From Qipengyuania vesicularis (GTDB taxonomy: Bacteria; Pseudomonadota; Alphaproteobacteria; Sphingomonadales; Sphingomonadaceae), in NCBI RefSeq assembly GCF_019711415.1, contig NZ_JAIGNJ010000002.1:62001-126000 (forward strand): 64,000 bases of DNA, written 5' to 3'. The notes below the pieces were generated by a model. That model saw only the letters and a program-made list of their open reading frames with translations, made no database searches and had not been told where the DNA came from. This document shows, piece by piece, positions 6,927-16,600 of this stretch (positions are counted from its first letter, which is position 1; each line of letters begins with the position of its first letter). The position numbers were made by a program, and so were the translations under genes.

Positions 6927-7719
6927 AGACATCATCGAACAGCTGGCGGGTTCGCCGGTCCTCAGCCAGCGTCGGTTTGCAGGCGGAGATATTTCGGGTG
7001 CCAGCGAGATCGTACTCGAAGACGGCCGCGTCATGGTCGGAAAGCATGGGCCAGTGGTCGATGTCGAGGCACGCGTGCTCGAGGCGATGGGCAGGAGCGC
7101 TGCGCCGGTCCCCAAGGTGCTTGGCCATACCGACAAGGTCCTGCTGATCGAGCGGCTCGCATCCGGGGGATCGCTCTCCGGTGACGTCTGGCAGTCGCTG
7201 GCCGATGCACTCTCGGGACTCCACGCGATCACTGGAACCGACTACGGCTGGCCCGAAGACTATGCCCTGCGCCACGTGAAGGTCGAGAACGCGCCGCTGG
7301 ATAACTGGCCGCGCTTCTGGGCCGAACGCCGCCTGCTGTGCCACCTCGACCAACTTGCACCCGATCTCGCAGGACGGGTCGAGAACCTCGGCGCCCGGAT
7401 TGAAGACATCTTGCCGGCCACTCCCCCGCCCGTCCTCTTGCATGGCGACCTGTGGGGAGGCAATGTGCTTGTGGCGAATGGCCGCGTTACGGGCCTCATC
7501 GATCCGTGCGCCTATTTCGGGGACCGGGAAGTGGACTTCGCCAGCCTCACCGTATTCGACTCCCCTCCGCCGAGTTTCTTCGCGGCTGTGGGGCCGGCCC
7601 CTGGCTGGCAGGAGCGAGTGCCTGTCTACCGCTTGTGGATGTGGCTGCTGCATGTCCGGCTGTTCGGCGACAGCTACCGGCCTGCCGTGGAGCGGGAATT
7701 GGCTGCGCTGGGCTTCTAG
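6913..7719 (+). CDS. Fructosamine/ribulosamine 3-kinase family protein
   Basis: A 268-residue kinase of the FN3K/YniA family, an aminoglycoside-phosphotransferase fold. The catalytic loop is HGDLWGGN (residues 177-184, D179 catalytic) and the metal-binding aspartate is D197 in GLIDPCAY. Such kinases phosphorylate the 3-hydroxyl of sugar-amine adducts on protein, making them unstable so the protein is deglycated. Translation is probably coupled to the overlapping phosphatase. The stop codon interlocks with that of the convergent recG through a shared CTAG. Confidence 0.9.
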   Translation: MGIPEDIIEQLAGSPVLSQRRFAGGDISGASEIVLEDGRVMVGKHGPVVDVEARVLEAMGRSAAPVPKVLGHTDKVLLIERLASGGSLSGDVWQSLADALSGLHAITGTDYGWPEDYALRHVKVENAPLDNWPRFWAERRLLCHLDQLAPDLAGRVENLGARIEDILPATPPPVLLHGDLWGGNVLVANGRVTGLIDPCAYFGDREVDFASLTVFDSPPPSFFAAVGPAPGWQERVPVYRLWMWLLHVRLFGDSYRPAVERELAALGF

Positions 7720-9779
7720 CCGCCGCGCAGGGTCTTCACACCGAAATCGCGTTCGAAAAGGTAGAGCAGGATGCGCGCCGCTTCGCCGCGTTTGCCCTCC
7801 AGACCTCCATCGCGCTCCATCAGGAGGCGCGCGTCGTCATGGGCCTTGGGCAGCAGCTCAGTAATCTGCTCGAAGCTGGCGACGCTGAAGGGCGTGTCTC
7901 CCGACTGGCGCGTGCCGAGCAATTCGCCGCCGCCGCGCAGCTTGAGATCTTCTTCGGCCAGAAGGAAGCCGTCCTGGCTCTCACGCATCAGGGCAAGGCG
8001 CTTCTGCGCGGTTTCCGACAGGGTCTCGCCGTGGAGCAGGACGCAGAAGCTCTTCTCGCTGCCCCGCCCCACGCGGCCGCGCAGCTGGTGGAGCTGCGCT
8101 AGGCCGAACCGTTCGGCCTGCTCAATCACCATCAATGTGGCATTGGGAACGTCGACGCCGACCTCAATAACCGTGGTCGCCACCAGCAGCCGCGCATCGC
8201 CGCGCGCAAAGCGTTCCATTGCGGCATCCTTCATCTCGGGCGCGAGCTGGCCGTGGACCATCACGACATCGTCACCGAAACGCTCTTTCAGGGCTGCGTA
8301 GCGCGCCTCGGCCGCCGCGATTTCTTCCGGTCCATCCATCTCGCGGACCATGGGGCAGACCCAGAAAGCCTGCCGGCCCTGCTCGAACTGCGCGGCAAGA
8401 CGCTCGGCGAGTGCCGGGATCTTGTCCTGTCCCATGACGACCGTGTCGATCGCCTGCCTGCCCGGTGGCAGTTCGTCGAGCTTGCTCACATCGAGCTCAC
8501 CATACTGCGCCAGCGTCAGGGTGCGCGGGATAGGTGTGGCGGTCATAGCCAGCACATGCGGCGCGCGCTTGCCCTTGCTCGCCAGCATCAAGCGCTGGCC
8601 CACCCCGAAGCGGTGCTGTTCGTCGATCACCACCATGGCTAGGTTCTTATAGGCGACCTTGTCCTGGAAGATCGCATGCGTGCCGACGACGATGTCGATA
8701 CTTCCGTCGAGCAGACCCATCAGGATCCCCTCGCGCGCCTTGCCCTTGTCGCGGCCCGTCAGCAACGCGACCTGTGCTCCGGTCGGCTCGGCCATAAGGC
8801 GCAGGCTCTCGTAATGCTGGCGAGCGAGGATTTCGGTCGGCGCCAGCAAAGCCGCCTGCGCCCCCGCTTCCACCGCAATCAGCATGGCTTCGAGCGCCAC
8901 GACGGTCTTGCCTGCACCTACATCGCCTTGCAGGAGCCGCAGCATGGGCGCTTCCGGCTGCATGTCGCCTTCGATCTCGGCAATCGAGCGTTTCTGCGCG
9001 CCCGTCAGCGGGAATGGCAGGTGGAGCTTGCCGCGATAGCTGCCGTCACCTTTGAGTGGCTGGCCCTTGCGCTTGCGGTTGTCCGCCCGGACCAGCATCA
9101 GCGCCAGGCTGTTGGCGAGGAGTTCGTCATAGGCCAGCCGGTCGCGCGCAGCCTTGTGCTCGCCCTTGTGTGCCAGATGCAGCGCATCGCGCCATTCGGG
9201 CCAGCCGGCCGTTTCGAATTGGGTGGGCTCGATCCATTCAGGCAGCTTGGGGGCCTTGGACAGCGCCTGTTCGACCAAGCCTGCAACGCGAGGTTGGGTC
9301 AGGCCTTCGGACAGGCGATAGACCGGCTCCGACAGCCGCTGGAGCGTATCGCCACCCTCCTCTACCACGTGGTCCGGATGGACGATCTGGAGCAAGTCGC
9401 CATAGCGTTCGAGCTTGCCCGCCACCCAGCGTGTCGCCCCGACCGGGAGCTGCTTTTTCGCCGTATAGGACGCGCGACCGAAATAGGTCAGCGCGATAAT
9501 GTTGCCCACGCTGTCCTGCGCCAGCACGCGGTAGGGTGCGCGCGATGAGCGTCCCCCGCGATGCTCCGTCACGGTGAGCTTGAGAACGATGTTCTCGCCC
9601 TCGCCCGCCTCGTCGACATTCTCGACCGCGCGGCGGGTCACGAAGCGTTCCGGCAGGTGGTAGGCGAGGTCCTTGAGCCGCGTAAGCCCCAGCCTGTCGA
9701 GCGGCTTCCTGAGCTTGGGCCCGACGCCCTCGAGCGTTTCCGTCTCGGCAAAAAGGGGATTGAGGATGTCGGGCCGCAT
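7716..9779 (-). CDS. recG: ATP-dependent DNA helicase RecG
   Basis: A 687-residue RecG, which remodels stalled forks and branched DNA. An N-terminal wedge/OB region (about residues 1-180) contains LEGVGPKLRKPLDRLGL. The helicase core has Walker A GDVGAGKT (285-292), DEQH (386-389), TATPIPRTL, and motif VI in QLRGRVGRG. The C-terminus holds the RecG-specific LKLRGGGELLGTRQSG. The length is normal. It converges on the kinase gene with a 4-bp overlap of stops. Confidence 0.96.
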   Translation of the reverse strand: MRPDILNPLFAETETLEGVGPKLRKPLDRLGLTRLKDLAYHLPERFVTRRAVENVDEAGEGENIVLKLTVTEHRGGRSSRAPYRVLAQDSVGNIIALTYFGRASYTAKKQLPVGATRWVAGKLERYGDLLQIVHPDHVVEEGGDTLQRLSEPVYRLSEGLTQPRVAGLVEQALSKAPKLPEWIEPTQFETAGWPEWRDALHLAHKGEHKAARDRLAYDELLANSLALMLVRADNRKRKGQPLKGDGSYRGKLHLPFPLTGAQKRSIAEIEGDMQPEAPMLRLLQGDVGAGKTVVALEAMLIAVEAGAQAALLAPTEILARQHYESLRLMAEPTGAQVALLTGRDKGKAREGILMGLLDGSIDIVVGTHAIFQDKVAYKNLAMVVIDEQHRFGVGQRLMLASKGKRAPHVLAMTATPIPRTLTLAQYGELDVSKLDELPPGRQAIDTVVMGQDKIPALAERLAAQFEQGRQAFWVCPMVREMDGPEEIAAAEARYAALKERFGDDVVMVHGQLAPEMKDAAMERFARGDARLLVATTVIEVGVDVPNATLMVIEQAERFGLAQLHQLRGRVGRGSEKSFCVLLHGETLSETAQKRLALMRESQDGFLLAEEDLKLRGGGELLGTRQSGDTPFSVASFEQITELLPKAHDDARLLMERDGGLEGKRGEAARILLYLFERDFGVKTLRGG

Positions 9780-9820
9780 GACTTGATTCTGTTAGGCAGG
9801 CAGCCGCTTTAACGGAAGGC

Positions 9821-11242
9821 CTAGTTCGCGTTGCGCACGGTTTCCCATGCCTTGCGCAATGCCTCGACCGTCATGTCACCGTCCTCCGGCGTTGTCGCGG
9901 CGGAGATTACCGAGAAGCGGATCACCCAGCGACCGCGCCATTGAGCGGGACCGGCAAAGGCCACGGCATCGCGCTGCAGTTGTTCTACGGTGGCAAGCGT
10001 CAGGCGATCTCCTTCCGCGATATCGTCCGTTTGCCCGATCCGCACCATGAATTGGTTGAGTTCGACCGGACAGACGAGTTCGACACCATCGATTTCGGCC
10101 ATGCTTGTCGCCATCGCCTGCGCGACTTCGACATTGCTTTCGACCATGCGCGCAATGCCATCGCGGCCCAGCTGGCGGATCATGGCCCATGCCGCGAAAC
10201 CGCGAGCCCGGCGCGACAGCTCGGGGACATAGTCGGAAGGATTGCGCTCCGAGGTGTCAGCGACCGGCAGGTAGCTCGCCGAAAATGACATGGCTCGGCG
10301 GTGTGCTTCCACATCACGCACGATTGCAAAGCCGCAATCATAGGGCGTTTGCAGCCATTTGTGCCCGTCGACCGCCCAGCTGTCCGCAAGGTCCAGCCCC
10401 TCCGCGAGATGCTTCAGTTTCGGCGACGACCGCGACCACAGGCCGAAGGCGCTGTCGACATGCAGCCATGCTCCTGCTTCCCTCGCCATGGGAGCAATTT
10501 CCGCGAAGGGGTCGCTGGCTCCCGTATTGATCTGCCCGCACTGGCCAATCGCGATAGCAGGCGCGTCATCCTCACCCAACGCACGCTCGAAATCCGATGG
10601 TAGCATCCGCCCCAAATCGTCGGTTGCGATTTCGCGCACGCGCTTCGCCCCAAGGCCGAGGAACTTGAGCGCACCGTAAACAGTGGTGTGGGCATCCGCT
10701 CCAATGAGCACGCGCAGCGGCGGGGCGCCGTATAGCCCGTCCGCCTCGACATCCCAGCTCCGCTTGGCGAGTTGCGCGCTGCGAGCCGCGGCGAGGCCGA
10801 CGAAATTGGCGACGGTTGCCCCGGTCACCACGCCGACCGACGCCGAGCGCGGCAGGTCCAGCAATTCGAGAATCCAGTCCACAACGACGGCCTCGAAGGC
10901 GCTACCGGACGGAGATACCTGCACATTCCCCGTGTTCTGGCCCCAGGCGGAGGTCAAGAAATCAGCCGCAACGCCGGTAAGGTGCGACCCGCCCATGACC
11001 CAGCCGAAGAACCGCGGCGCGCTGGGGCTGCGCAGCCCTTCGCGCGCCAATCGGTTGAGATCCTCGATGATCTCCACCGCATCGCCTCCGCTTTCGGGCA
11101 GCGGCGCGCGCAAGCCTTCAATAACTTCGGCATAGCTTGAGGTCGGGGTCCTCTCGGCGACCGCTATCTCGCGACGGAATTCTTCTGCTATCCGAGCGGC
11201 CAGTCGCATGGCTTCGAAACTGCGATCCTCGCTGCCTGCCAT
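9821..11242 (-). CDS. Group II PLP-dependent amino-acid decarboxylase
   Basis: A 473-residue member of the glutamate/aromatic amino-acid decarboxylase family. The PLP lysine is K295 in DGHKWLQTPYDCG, and D263 in HVDSAFG binds the PLP ring nitrogen. SPSGSAFEAVVVDW and TGATVANFVGLAAAR correspond to the cofactor phosphate and substrate regions. The substrate is not fixed by what can be seen; aromatic amino acids such as Trp, Tyr or Dopa are common in this branch. It stands alone between recG and the divergent sdhE-mfd pair. Confidence 0.87.
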   Translation of the reverse strand: MAGSEDRSFEAMRLAARIAEEFRREIAVAERTPTSSYAEVIEGLRAPLPESGGDAVEIIEDLNRLAREGLRSPSAPRFFGWVMGGSHLTGVAADFLTSAWGQNTGNVQVSPSGSAFEAVVVDWILELLDLPRSASVGVVTGATVANFVGLAAARSAQLAKRSWDVEADGLYGAPPLRVLIGADAHTTVYGALKFLGLGAKRVREIATDDLGRMLPSDFERALGEDDAPAIAIGQCGQINTGASDPFAEIAPMAREAGAWLHVDSAFGLWSRSSPKLKHLAEGLDLADSWAVDGHKWLQTPYDCGFAIVRDVEAHRRAMSFSASYLPVADTSERNPSDYVPELSRRARGFAAWAMIRQLGRDGIARMVESNVEVAQAMATSMAEIDGVELVCPVELNQFMVRIGQTDDIAEGDRLTLATVEQLQRDAVAFAGPAQWRGRWVIRFSVISAATTPEDGDMTVEALRKAWETVRNAN

Positions 11243-11335
11243 ACCGATTCCCCTTCGTCCGGTTGCCGGATAAGCTTGATCGAAATCGCCCTATCGGTCA
11301 AAGGCGCGCACGCATGCAGAATTCGGGCAAATCAC

Positions 11336-11614
11336 TTGGCTGACCTCCTTACCTTCGACGGCCGCATAGCGCGCTGCAAGTTTCGCAGCTGGCACCGCGG
11401 CACGCGCGAGGCCGATTACATGATCGGTGGTTTCTTCGACCGTTATCACGCGGATTGGGGCGAGGTAGAGCTGGCCTGGTTCGAGGCCCTGCTCGAGGAA
11501 GACGACGTCGACATCATGGCCTGGGCACTGAAAACCCAGCCCACTCCTCCACGATTCCAGGGCGAACTGATCGAGAGCATGCAGAAGCTCGATTACGTCG
11601 ACATTCCGCGTTGA
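11336..11614 (+). CDS. sdhE: FAD assembly factor SdhE
   Basis: A small SdhE/YgfY family protein that helps attach FAD covalently to succinate dehydrogenase. The signature RGTREAD (RGxxE) follows CKFRSWH, then YMIGGFFDRYH and WFEALLEEDDVDIMAW. A TTG at 11336 gives 92 residues, the usual family length; another in-frame TTG at 11276 gives 112. Neither has a convincing ribosome site, and an ATG at 11314 in a different frame gives a short peptide that ends just here, so the N-terminus is doubtful. The gene lies 36 bp before mfd, the usual neighbour in sphingomonads. Confidence 0.82.
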   Translation: MADLLTFDGRIARCKFRSWHRGTREADYMIGGFFDRYHADWGEVELAWFEALLEEDDVDIMAWALKTQPTPPRFQGELIESMQKLDYVDIPR

Positions 11615-11650
11615 CGGGAACGGGGGGAACGCTATCGCGCTGTCCCTTCA

Positions 11651-14600
11651 ATGCCCGACCTTTCCCGCATCCTCAAAGCTGACCGGCAACTGACGCTGGC
11701 GCAGGTCGCCCGCGGCGCTCAGCCGCTGGTGATGGCCGATCTCGCGCGCGCAGGCACAGGACGCGCCGTATTCATCGCACCCGACGATGCGGCGATGCGC
11801 GGAATCGTCGATGCGGCGGCATTCTTTGCGCCCGAACTGGAGGTGATCGAATTTCCGGCATGGGATTCGCTTCCTTACGACCGCGCCAGCCCCGCGCTAT
11901 CGATCAGTGCGAAGCGGCTTGCCGCACTCCACCGCCTGCAAACCGGCAAGGCCAAGGCGCAGCTGGTCGTCACAACCGCCAACGCCGTGCTCCAGCGCGT
12001 GCTCAGCCCGTTCCGCATTCGCGAAAGCGTGCGTGAGTTCAAACCGGGCACCGAAATCGGGCGAGAGAGCTTGTCGCTGCTCCTGCAGAAGCAGGGCTAC
12101 AGCCGTACCGACACGGTGATCGACAAGGGCGAATACGCGATCCGCGGTTCGATCGTGGATGTCTTCCCCTCCGGACTCGATGAGGCCTTGCGGCTCGACT
12201 TTTTCGGCGACGAGCTGGAAAGCCTGCGCAGCTTCGATCCGAACACGCAGATGAGCACTGGCCGGCTCGACAATCACCTGCTGCTCCCCGCGAGCGAAGC
12301 GCTGCTCGATGAAGACAGCATTAAGCGTTTCCGCAGCCGCTATCGTGAGATGTTCGGCGCCAATGCCACGCAGGACCCTCTCTACGAGGCGGTCAGTGAG
12401 GGACGTCGCCTTGCTGGCATGGAACACTGGCTACCCTTGTTCGAAGAGAAGCTGGTCACGCTGTTCGACCACCTCGACGCCAAGGACACGGTGGCCATCG
12501 ACAATGCCTCACTCGCGGCGGCGGACGAGCGCATCAAGGACGTCGCCGACTACTACGAGCAACGCAAGGCGGCCAGCGGGCAAGCCAAGGGCAGCTACCG
12601 CCCGCTTAAGCCGGAATCGCTCTACCTGACCGATACCGAGTTCAAGACAGCGCTCGAAGCGGCTCCTGCCCATCGCGCCACCACATTCGACGAGCCCGAG
12701 AGCGACACGGTCATCGATTTCGGTTTCCGCTCGGGACGCGATTTCGCGCCCGAACGCGCTCGCGGCGACAATGTCTATCCGGTGCTGGCCGACCACCTGA
12801 CGGCACTCGGCAAGTCAGGCAAGCGACCGCTACTCGCCGCCTATTCGACCGGCAGCCGCGCGCGCATCGCTTCGATCCTTTCGGAAGCCGGAGCGCCGGT
12901 GCAGCTGGCCGATAGCTGGCAGGAAGCGCTGGGCCTCTCCGCCAAGGGCAAGCCGGCGGCGATGGTGTTGCCGCTGGAAGCCAGCTTCGCCAATGATGAG
13001 ATGGAACTGCTCACCGAGCAGGATATACTCGGCGACCGCCTGATCCGCCGCAAGAAGAAGCGCAGGGATGCCGATGCCTTCCTCGCCGAATTGCAGGCGC
13101 TGAGCGTTGGCGACCTGATCGTCCATACCGAACACGGGATCGGCAAATACCTCGGTCTCGAACCCGTTACCGTGGGTAAGTCCAAGCACGATTGCGTCCA
13201 GCTCGAATATCGGGGCGGCGACAAGCTGTTCATCCCGGTCGAGAACATCGACGTTCTCAGCCGCTACGGCTCATCCGAAGAAGCGGTCATGCTCGACAGG
13301 CTTGGCGGCGAGGCCTGGCAGAAGCGTCGTGCGCGCCTGAAGGAGCGGATCCGCGAGATCGCGGGCGAGCTGATGCAGGTCGCGGCCCAGCGCGCGCTGA
13401 AGAAAGCGCCGGTGCTGGAAGTCGAGGACGGGGTCTACAACCAGTTCCTCGATCGCTTCCAATACGAGGAAACCGACGACCAGGATCGCGCCATCGCCGA
13501 TGTCCTGTCCGACCTCGAAAGCGGCAAGCCTATGGATCGCCTCGTCTGCGGCGATGTCGGCTTCGGCAAGACCGAAGTCGCGCTTCGCGCCGCCTTCGTT
13601 GCCGCCATGAACGGCCAACAGGTCGCGGTGGTCGCGCCCACCACCCTGCTCGCCCGCCAGCACTATCAGAATTTCGCCGAGCGCTTCGCCAGCTTCCCGC
13701 TGAAGGTCGGACGTCTCTCGCGCCTCGTGCCGGCGAAGGAAATGAAGGACACGCGCGAAGGGCTGGAGAAAGGCGACGTCGACATCGTCGTCGGCACGCA
13801 TGCGATCCTCTCCAAACAAACCAAGTTCAAGAACCTTGGCCTCGTCATCGTGGATGAAGAGCAGCGCTTCGGCGTCACCCACAAGGAAAAGCTCAAGCAG
13901 CTGCGCGCCGACGTGCACATGCTCACGCTCACCGCCACGCCCATCCCGCGCACGCTGCAGATGGCGATGACGGGCCTGCGCGAGCTCTCCACCATCCAGA
14001 CTCCTCCGGTCGACCGCCTCGCGGTCCGCACCTATGTGATGGAATGGGATGACATGGTGATGCGCGAGGCGCTGTTGCGCGAACACCACCGCGGCGGGCA
14101 GAGCTTCATTGTGGTCCCGCGCATATCGGACATGGAAGGCATTGCCGACTGGCTGCATGAGAACGTGCCCGAGGTGAAGTTCGTCCAAGCGCACGGCCAG
14201 ATGAGCGCTGGCGAGATCGAAGAGCGTATGAGCGCCTTCTATGAGGGCAAATACGAAGTCCTGCTTGCCACCACCATCGTCGAGAGCGGTCTCGACCTGC
14301 CTAGCGCTAACACGATCATCATCCATCGCGCCGATATCTTCGGCCTCGCCCAGCTCTACCAGCTGCGCGGCCGCGTTGGGCGAGCGAAACTGCGCGCCTA
14401 CGCCTATCTCACCTATGAAAAGGACGTGGCGCTTTCCGAGGTTGCGGAAAAGCGGCTCAAGGTACTCGGCGATCTCGATAGCCTTGGCGCAGGCTTCCAG
14501 CTCGCGAGCCACGATCTCGACATTCGCGGTGCGGGCAACCTCTTGGGCGACGAACAGTCCGGACATATCCGCGAAGTCGGGTTCGAGCTCTACCAATCGA

Positions 14601-15142
14601 TGCTGGAGGACGCGATCCTTGCCGTAAAGGCCGGAGAACTGGGGCTCGAGGCCAAGCGCGAGACGGTCAGTCCGCAGATCACGGTCGATGCCCCGATCAT
14701 GATCCCCGAAGACTACGTCCCCGATCTGGCCGTCCGCATGGCACTCTATCGTCGCCTGAACGATGCAGAGAACTTGGGCGAGATCGAGGCGCTTGCCGCC
14801 GAAATGATCGACCGCTTCGGGCCACTACCTTCCCCAACCGAGAATCTCGTCCGCCTCATCCAGATCAAGCTTCAGGCAATCGAGGCGAACATCTCGAAGA
14901 TCGATGTCGGCGCGGCGGGCACTTTGGTCACCTTCCACCGTGACGACTTCCCCGATGGCCCTGGCCTGATCGCCTATGTCGACCGGCTCCAGGGAACGGC
15001 CAAGCTGCGGCCCGACATGAAACTGGTGATCAGCCGCGCATGGAACTCGCCGGAAAGCCGCCTCAACGGGCTGTTCCAGCTGACCAAGGGTTTGTCGGGG
15101 ATCGTCAGGAAAGCGAAGAAGCGCGAGAAACAGGCCGCGTAG
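11651..15142 (+). CDS. mfd: Transcription-repair coupling factor Mfd
   Basis: A 1163-residue Mfd. It removes RNA polymerase stalled at DNA damage and recruits UvrA. An N-terminal UvrB-like module (IEFPAWDSLPYDRASP near residue 75) is followed by the CarD-like polymerase-interaction domain (about residues 475-550, GDLIVHTEHGIGKYLGL). The helicase core has Walker A GDVGFGKTEVAL, DEEQRFGV, TATPIPRTLQMA and QLRGRVGRAKLRAYAYL. A C-terminal TRCF domain ends the protein. The length and domain order are normal. Confidence 0.97.
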   Translation: MPDLSRILKADRQLTLAQVARGAQPLVMADLARAGTGRAVFIAPDDAAMRGIVDAAAFFAPELEVIEFPAWDSLPYDRASPALSISAKRLAALHRLQTGKAKAQLVVTTANAVLQRVLSPFRIRESVREFKPGTEIGRESLSLLLQKQGYSRTDTVIDKGEYAIRGSIVDVFPSGLDEALRLDFFGDELESLRSFDPNTQMSTGRLDNHLLLPASEALLDEDSIKRFRSRYREMFGANATQDPLYEAVSEGRRLAGMEHWLPLFEEKLVTLFDHLDAKDTVAIDNASLAAADERIKDVADYYEQRKAASGQAKGSYRPLKPESLYLTDTEFKTALEAAPAHRATTFDEPESDTVIDFGFRSGRDFAPERARGDNVYPVLADHLTALGKSGKRPLLAAYSTGSRARIASILSEAGAPVQLADSWQEALGLSAKGKPAAMVLPLEASFANDEMELLTEQDILGDRLIRRKKKRRDADAFLAELQALSVGDLIVHTEHGIGKYLGLEPVTVGKSKHDCVQLEYRGGDKLFIPVENIDVLSRYGSSEEAVMLDRLGGEAWQKRRARLKERIREIAGELMQVAAQRALKKAPVLEVEDGVYNQFLDRFQYEETDDQDRAIADVLSDLESGKPMDRLVCGDVGFGKTEVALRAAFVAAMNGQQVAVVAPTTLLARQHYQNFAERFASFPLKVGRLSRLVPAKEMKDTREGLEKGDVDIVVGTHAILSKQTKFKNLGLVIVDEEQRFGVTHKEKLKQLRADVHMLTLTATPIPRTLQMAMTGLRELSTIQTPPVDRLAVRTYVMEWDDMVMREALLREHHRGGQSFIVVPRISDMEGIADWLHENVPEVKFVQAHGQMSAGEIEERMSAFYEGKYEVLLATTIVESGLDLPSANTIIIHRADIFGLAQLYQLRGRVGRAKLRAYAYLTYEKDVALSEVAEKRLKVLGDLDSLGAGFQLASHDLDIRGAGNLLGDEQSGHIREVGFELYQSMLEDAILAVKAGELGLEAKRETVSPQITVDAPIMIPEDYVPDLAVRMALYRRLNDAENLGEIEALAAEMIDRFGPLPSPTENLVRLIQIKLQAIEANISKIDVGAAGTLVTFHRDDFPDGPGLIAYVDRLQGTAKLRPDMKLVISRAWNSPESRLNGLFQLTKGLSGIVRKAKKREKQAA

Positions 15143-15151
15143 GCCAGCGGC

Positions 15152-16471
15152 TCAACGCATGGACGCGTTGAGGAAGGCGTGCGGCGGCATGGGCTCCGCG
15201 CTCAGGAAGCCCTGGTAGTATTCGCAGTCTTCGGCGGCGCAGAAATCGCGCTGGCGTTCGGTCTCGATCCCTTCGACCAGCACGCGCAGGTCGAGCGCCT
15301 TGGCCATGCCCATGATCGCGCGGAAGACCGCCCGGTCGCGTTCGTCTTCAAGCACCCCTTCGACCATCGAACGGTCGAGCTTGATGCAATCGATCGGCAG
15401 AACCTTGAGGTAGCGGAAGTTGCAGAAACCCGCCCCGAAATCGTCGAGCGCAATGCGCACGTCGAGCACCTTGAGTTGCTGCAGCGTCTTGCTCACACGG
15501 TCGAGGTCGTCGAGCAGGACCTGCTCGGTGATTTCCAGCGTCACGCGAGAGAGCGGGAAACCGACGCGCTCTGCCATGCGGGCGAAATCGATGGCAAAAT
15601 TGTCGGCAGCCAGATCGACCGGGGTGATGTTGAGCGAGAGACGCAGGCTGTAGGGCCACAGTTTTGCAGCCTCCAGCGCGCGCTCGGCGATATGGCGCGA
15701 GAGATGCGCGACATGATCGGCCCGCTCGGCGATCTGGAACAGCGCAGCTGCACCGATCCGCCCTACGATCGGGTGATGCCAGCGCGCCAAAGCTTCCGCG
15801 CCGACCATGTGGCCGTCGACCAGCGAGTATTGCGGCTGGAACAGGATCTCGATCTCGTCGCGGTCGATTGCAGCGAGCAGGTCGCTCTCGAGCTGGATGT
15901 TCGACCGCGCGGCACTTTCGACCGTGCCGCTCGACCATTCGATGCGGCGGCCGTGAGCCTGGCGCATGCGGGCAGCGACCTCGGACAGGCGATCGAGCAT
16001 GGAATCGACATCGTCGTTTTCGCCGGTACGCATCAGCGCGATACGCGGCCACAGGCGCAGGCTGCTGCCGCCGTCGGGATGTGCAATGGGCGTTGCAAGG
16101 GCATCGGCCAGAGCTTCGGCCAGCCATTGCCAACGCTCGCGACTGCTTTCGGTGCGGGCCACAAGCATGAAGACGCCGCCGGTCAGGCGGGCAGCCATCC
16201 ATGCATCGCTTTCAAGCTCGTCATTGGCGAAGTGGCGGATGCGGTGTGCAATTTCGACCAGAGCCCCATCACCGACGCTTTCGCCGAATGCGACATTGAC
16301 CGTGTCCATCCGGCCAAGGGTAATAAGCATTGCATGGATGGGACACGGGCCAGCACCTGATGGCCACGCGTCACGCCACTGGGCGGTGGTTCGACGCAGT
16401 TGTCCAACGTCGGCCAAACCGGTCAACGTATCCTGCGACTCCATCTTTATTACATTGGGCATACTCGCCAT
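15152..16471 (-). CDS. Degenerate GGDEF plus EAL cyclic-di-GMP phosphodiesterase
   Basis: A 439-residue cytoplasmic protein with no membrane segment. The N-terminal half is a cyclase-like domain whose signature is degraded to LTGGVF (GG at residues 98-99), so it should not make c-di-GMP. The C-terminal EAL domain keeps the catalytic set: EAL at 226-228, LEITEQ, ALDDFGAGF, IKLDRS and VEGIE. It is therefore probably an active c-di-GMP hydrolase, with the cyclase-like half as a regulator. It converges on mfd and diverges from nadK. Confidence 0.9.
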   Translation of the reverse strand: MASMPNVIKMESQDTLTGLADVGQLRRTTAQWRDAWPSGAGPCPIHAMLITLGRMDTVNVAFGESVGDGALVEIAHRIRHFANDELESDAWMAARLTGGVFMLVARTESSRERWQWLAEALADALATPIAHPDGGSSLRLWPRIALMRTGENDDVDSMLDRLSEVAARMRQAHGRRIEWSSGTVESAARSNIQLESDLLAAIDRDEIEILFQPQYSLVDGHMVGAEALARWHHPIVGRIGAAALFQIAERADHVAHLSRHIAERALEAAKLWPYSLRLSLNITPVDLAADNFAIDFARMAERVGFPLSRVTLEITEQVLLDDLDRVSKTLQQLKVLDVRIALDDFGAGFCNFRYLKVLPIDCIKLDRSMVEGVLEDERDRAVFRAIMGMAKALDLRVLVEGIETERQRDFCAAEDCEYYQGFLSAEPMPPHAFLNASMR

Positions 16472-16600
16472 CCGCCCTTGGTAGCGACCCAGTTTACCTT
16501 TTGTTAGTCATAAAATCGACATTGTTGCCAAAAGGGACAGGTGTCCATAGGGTTGCGGTGGTTTCAACAGATGAAACGATAGACCGAGAAGCGGGCGCAC

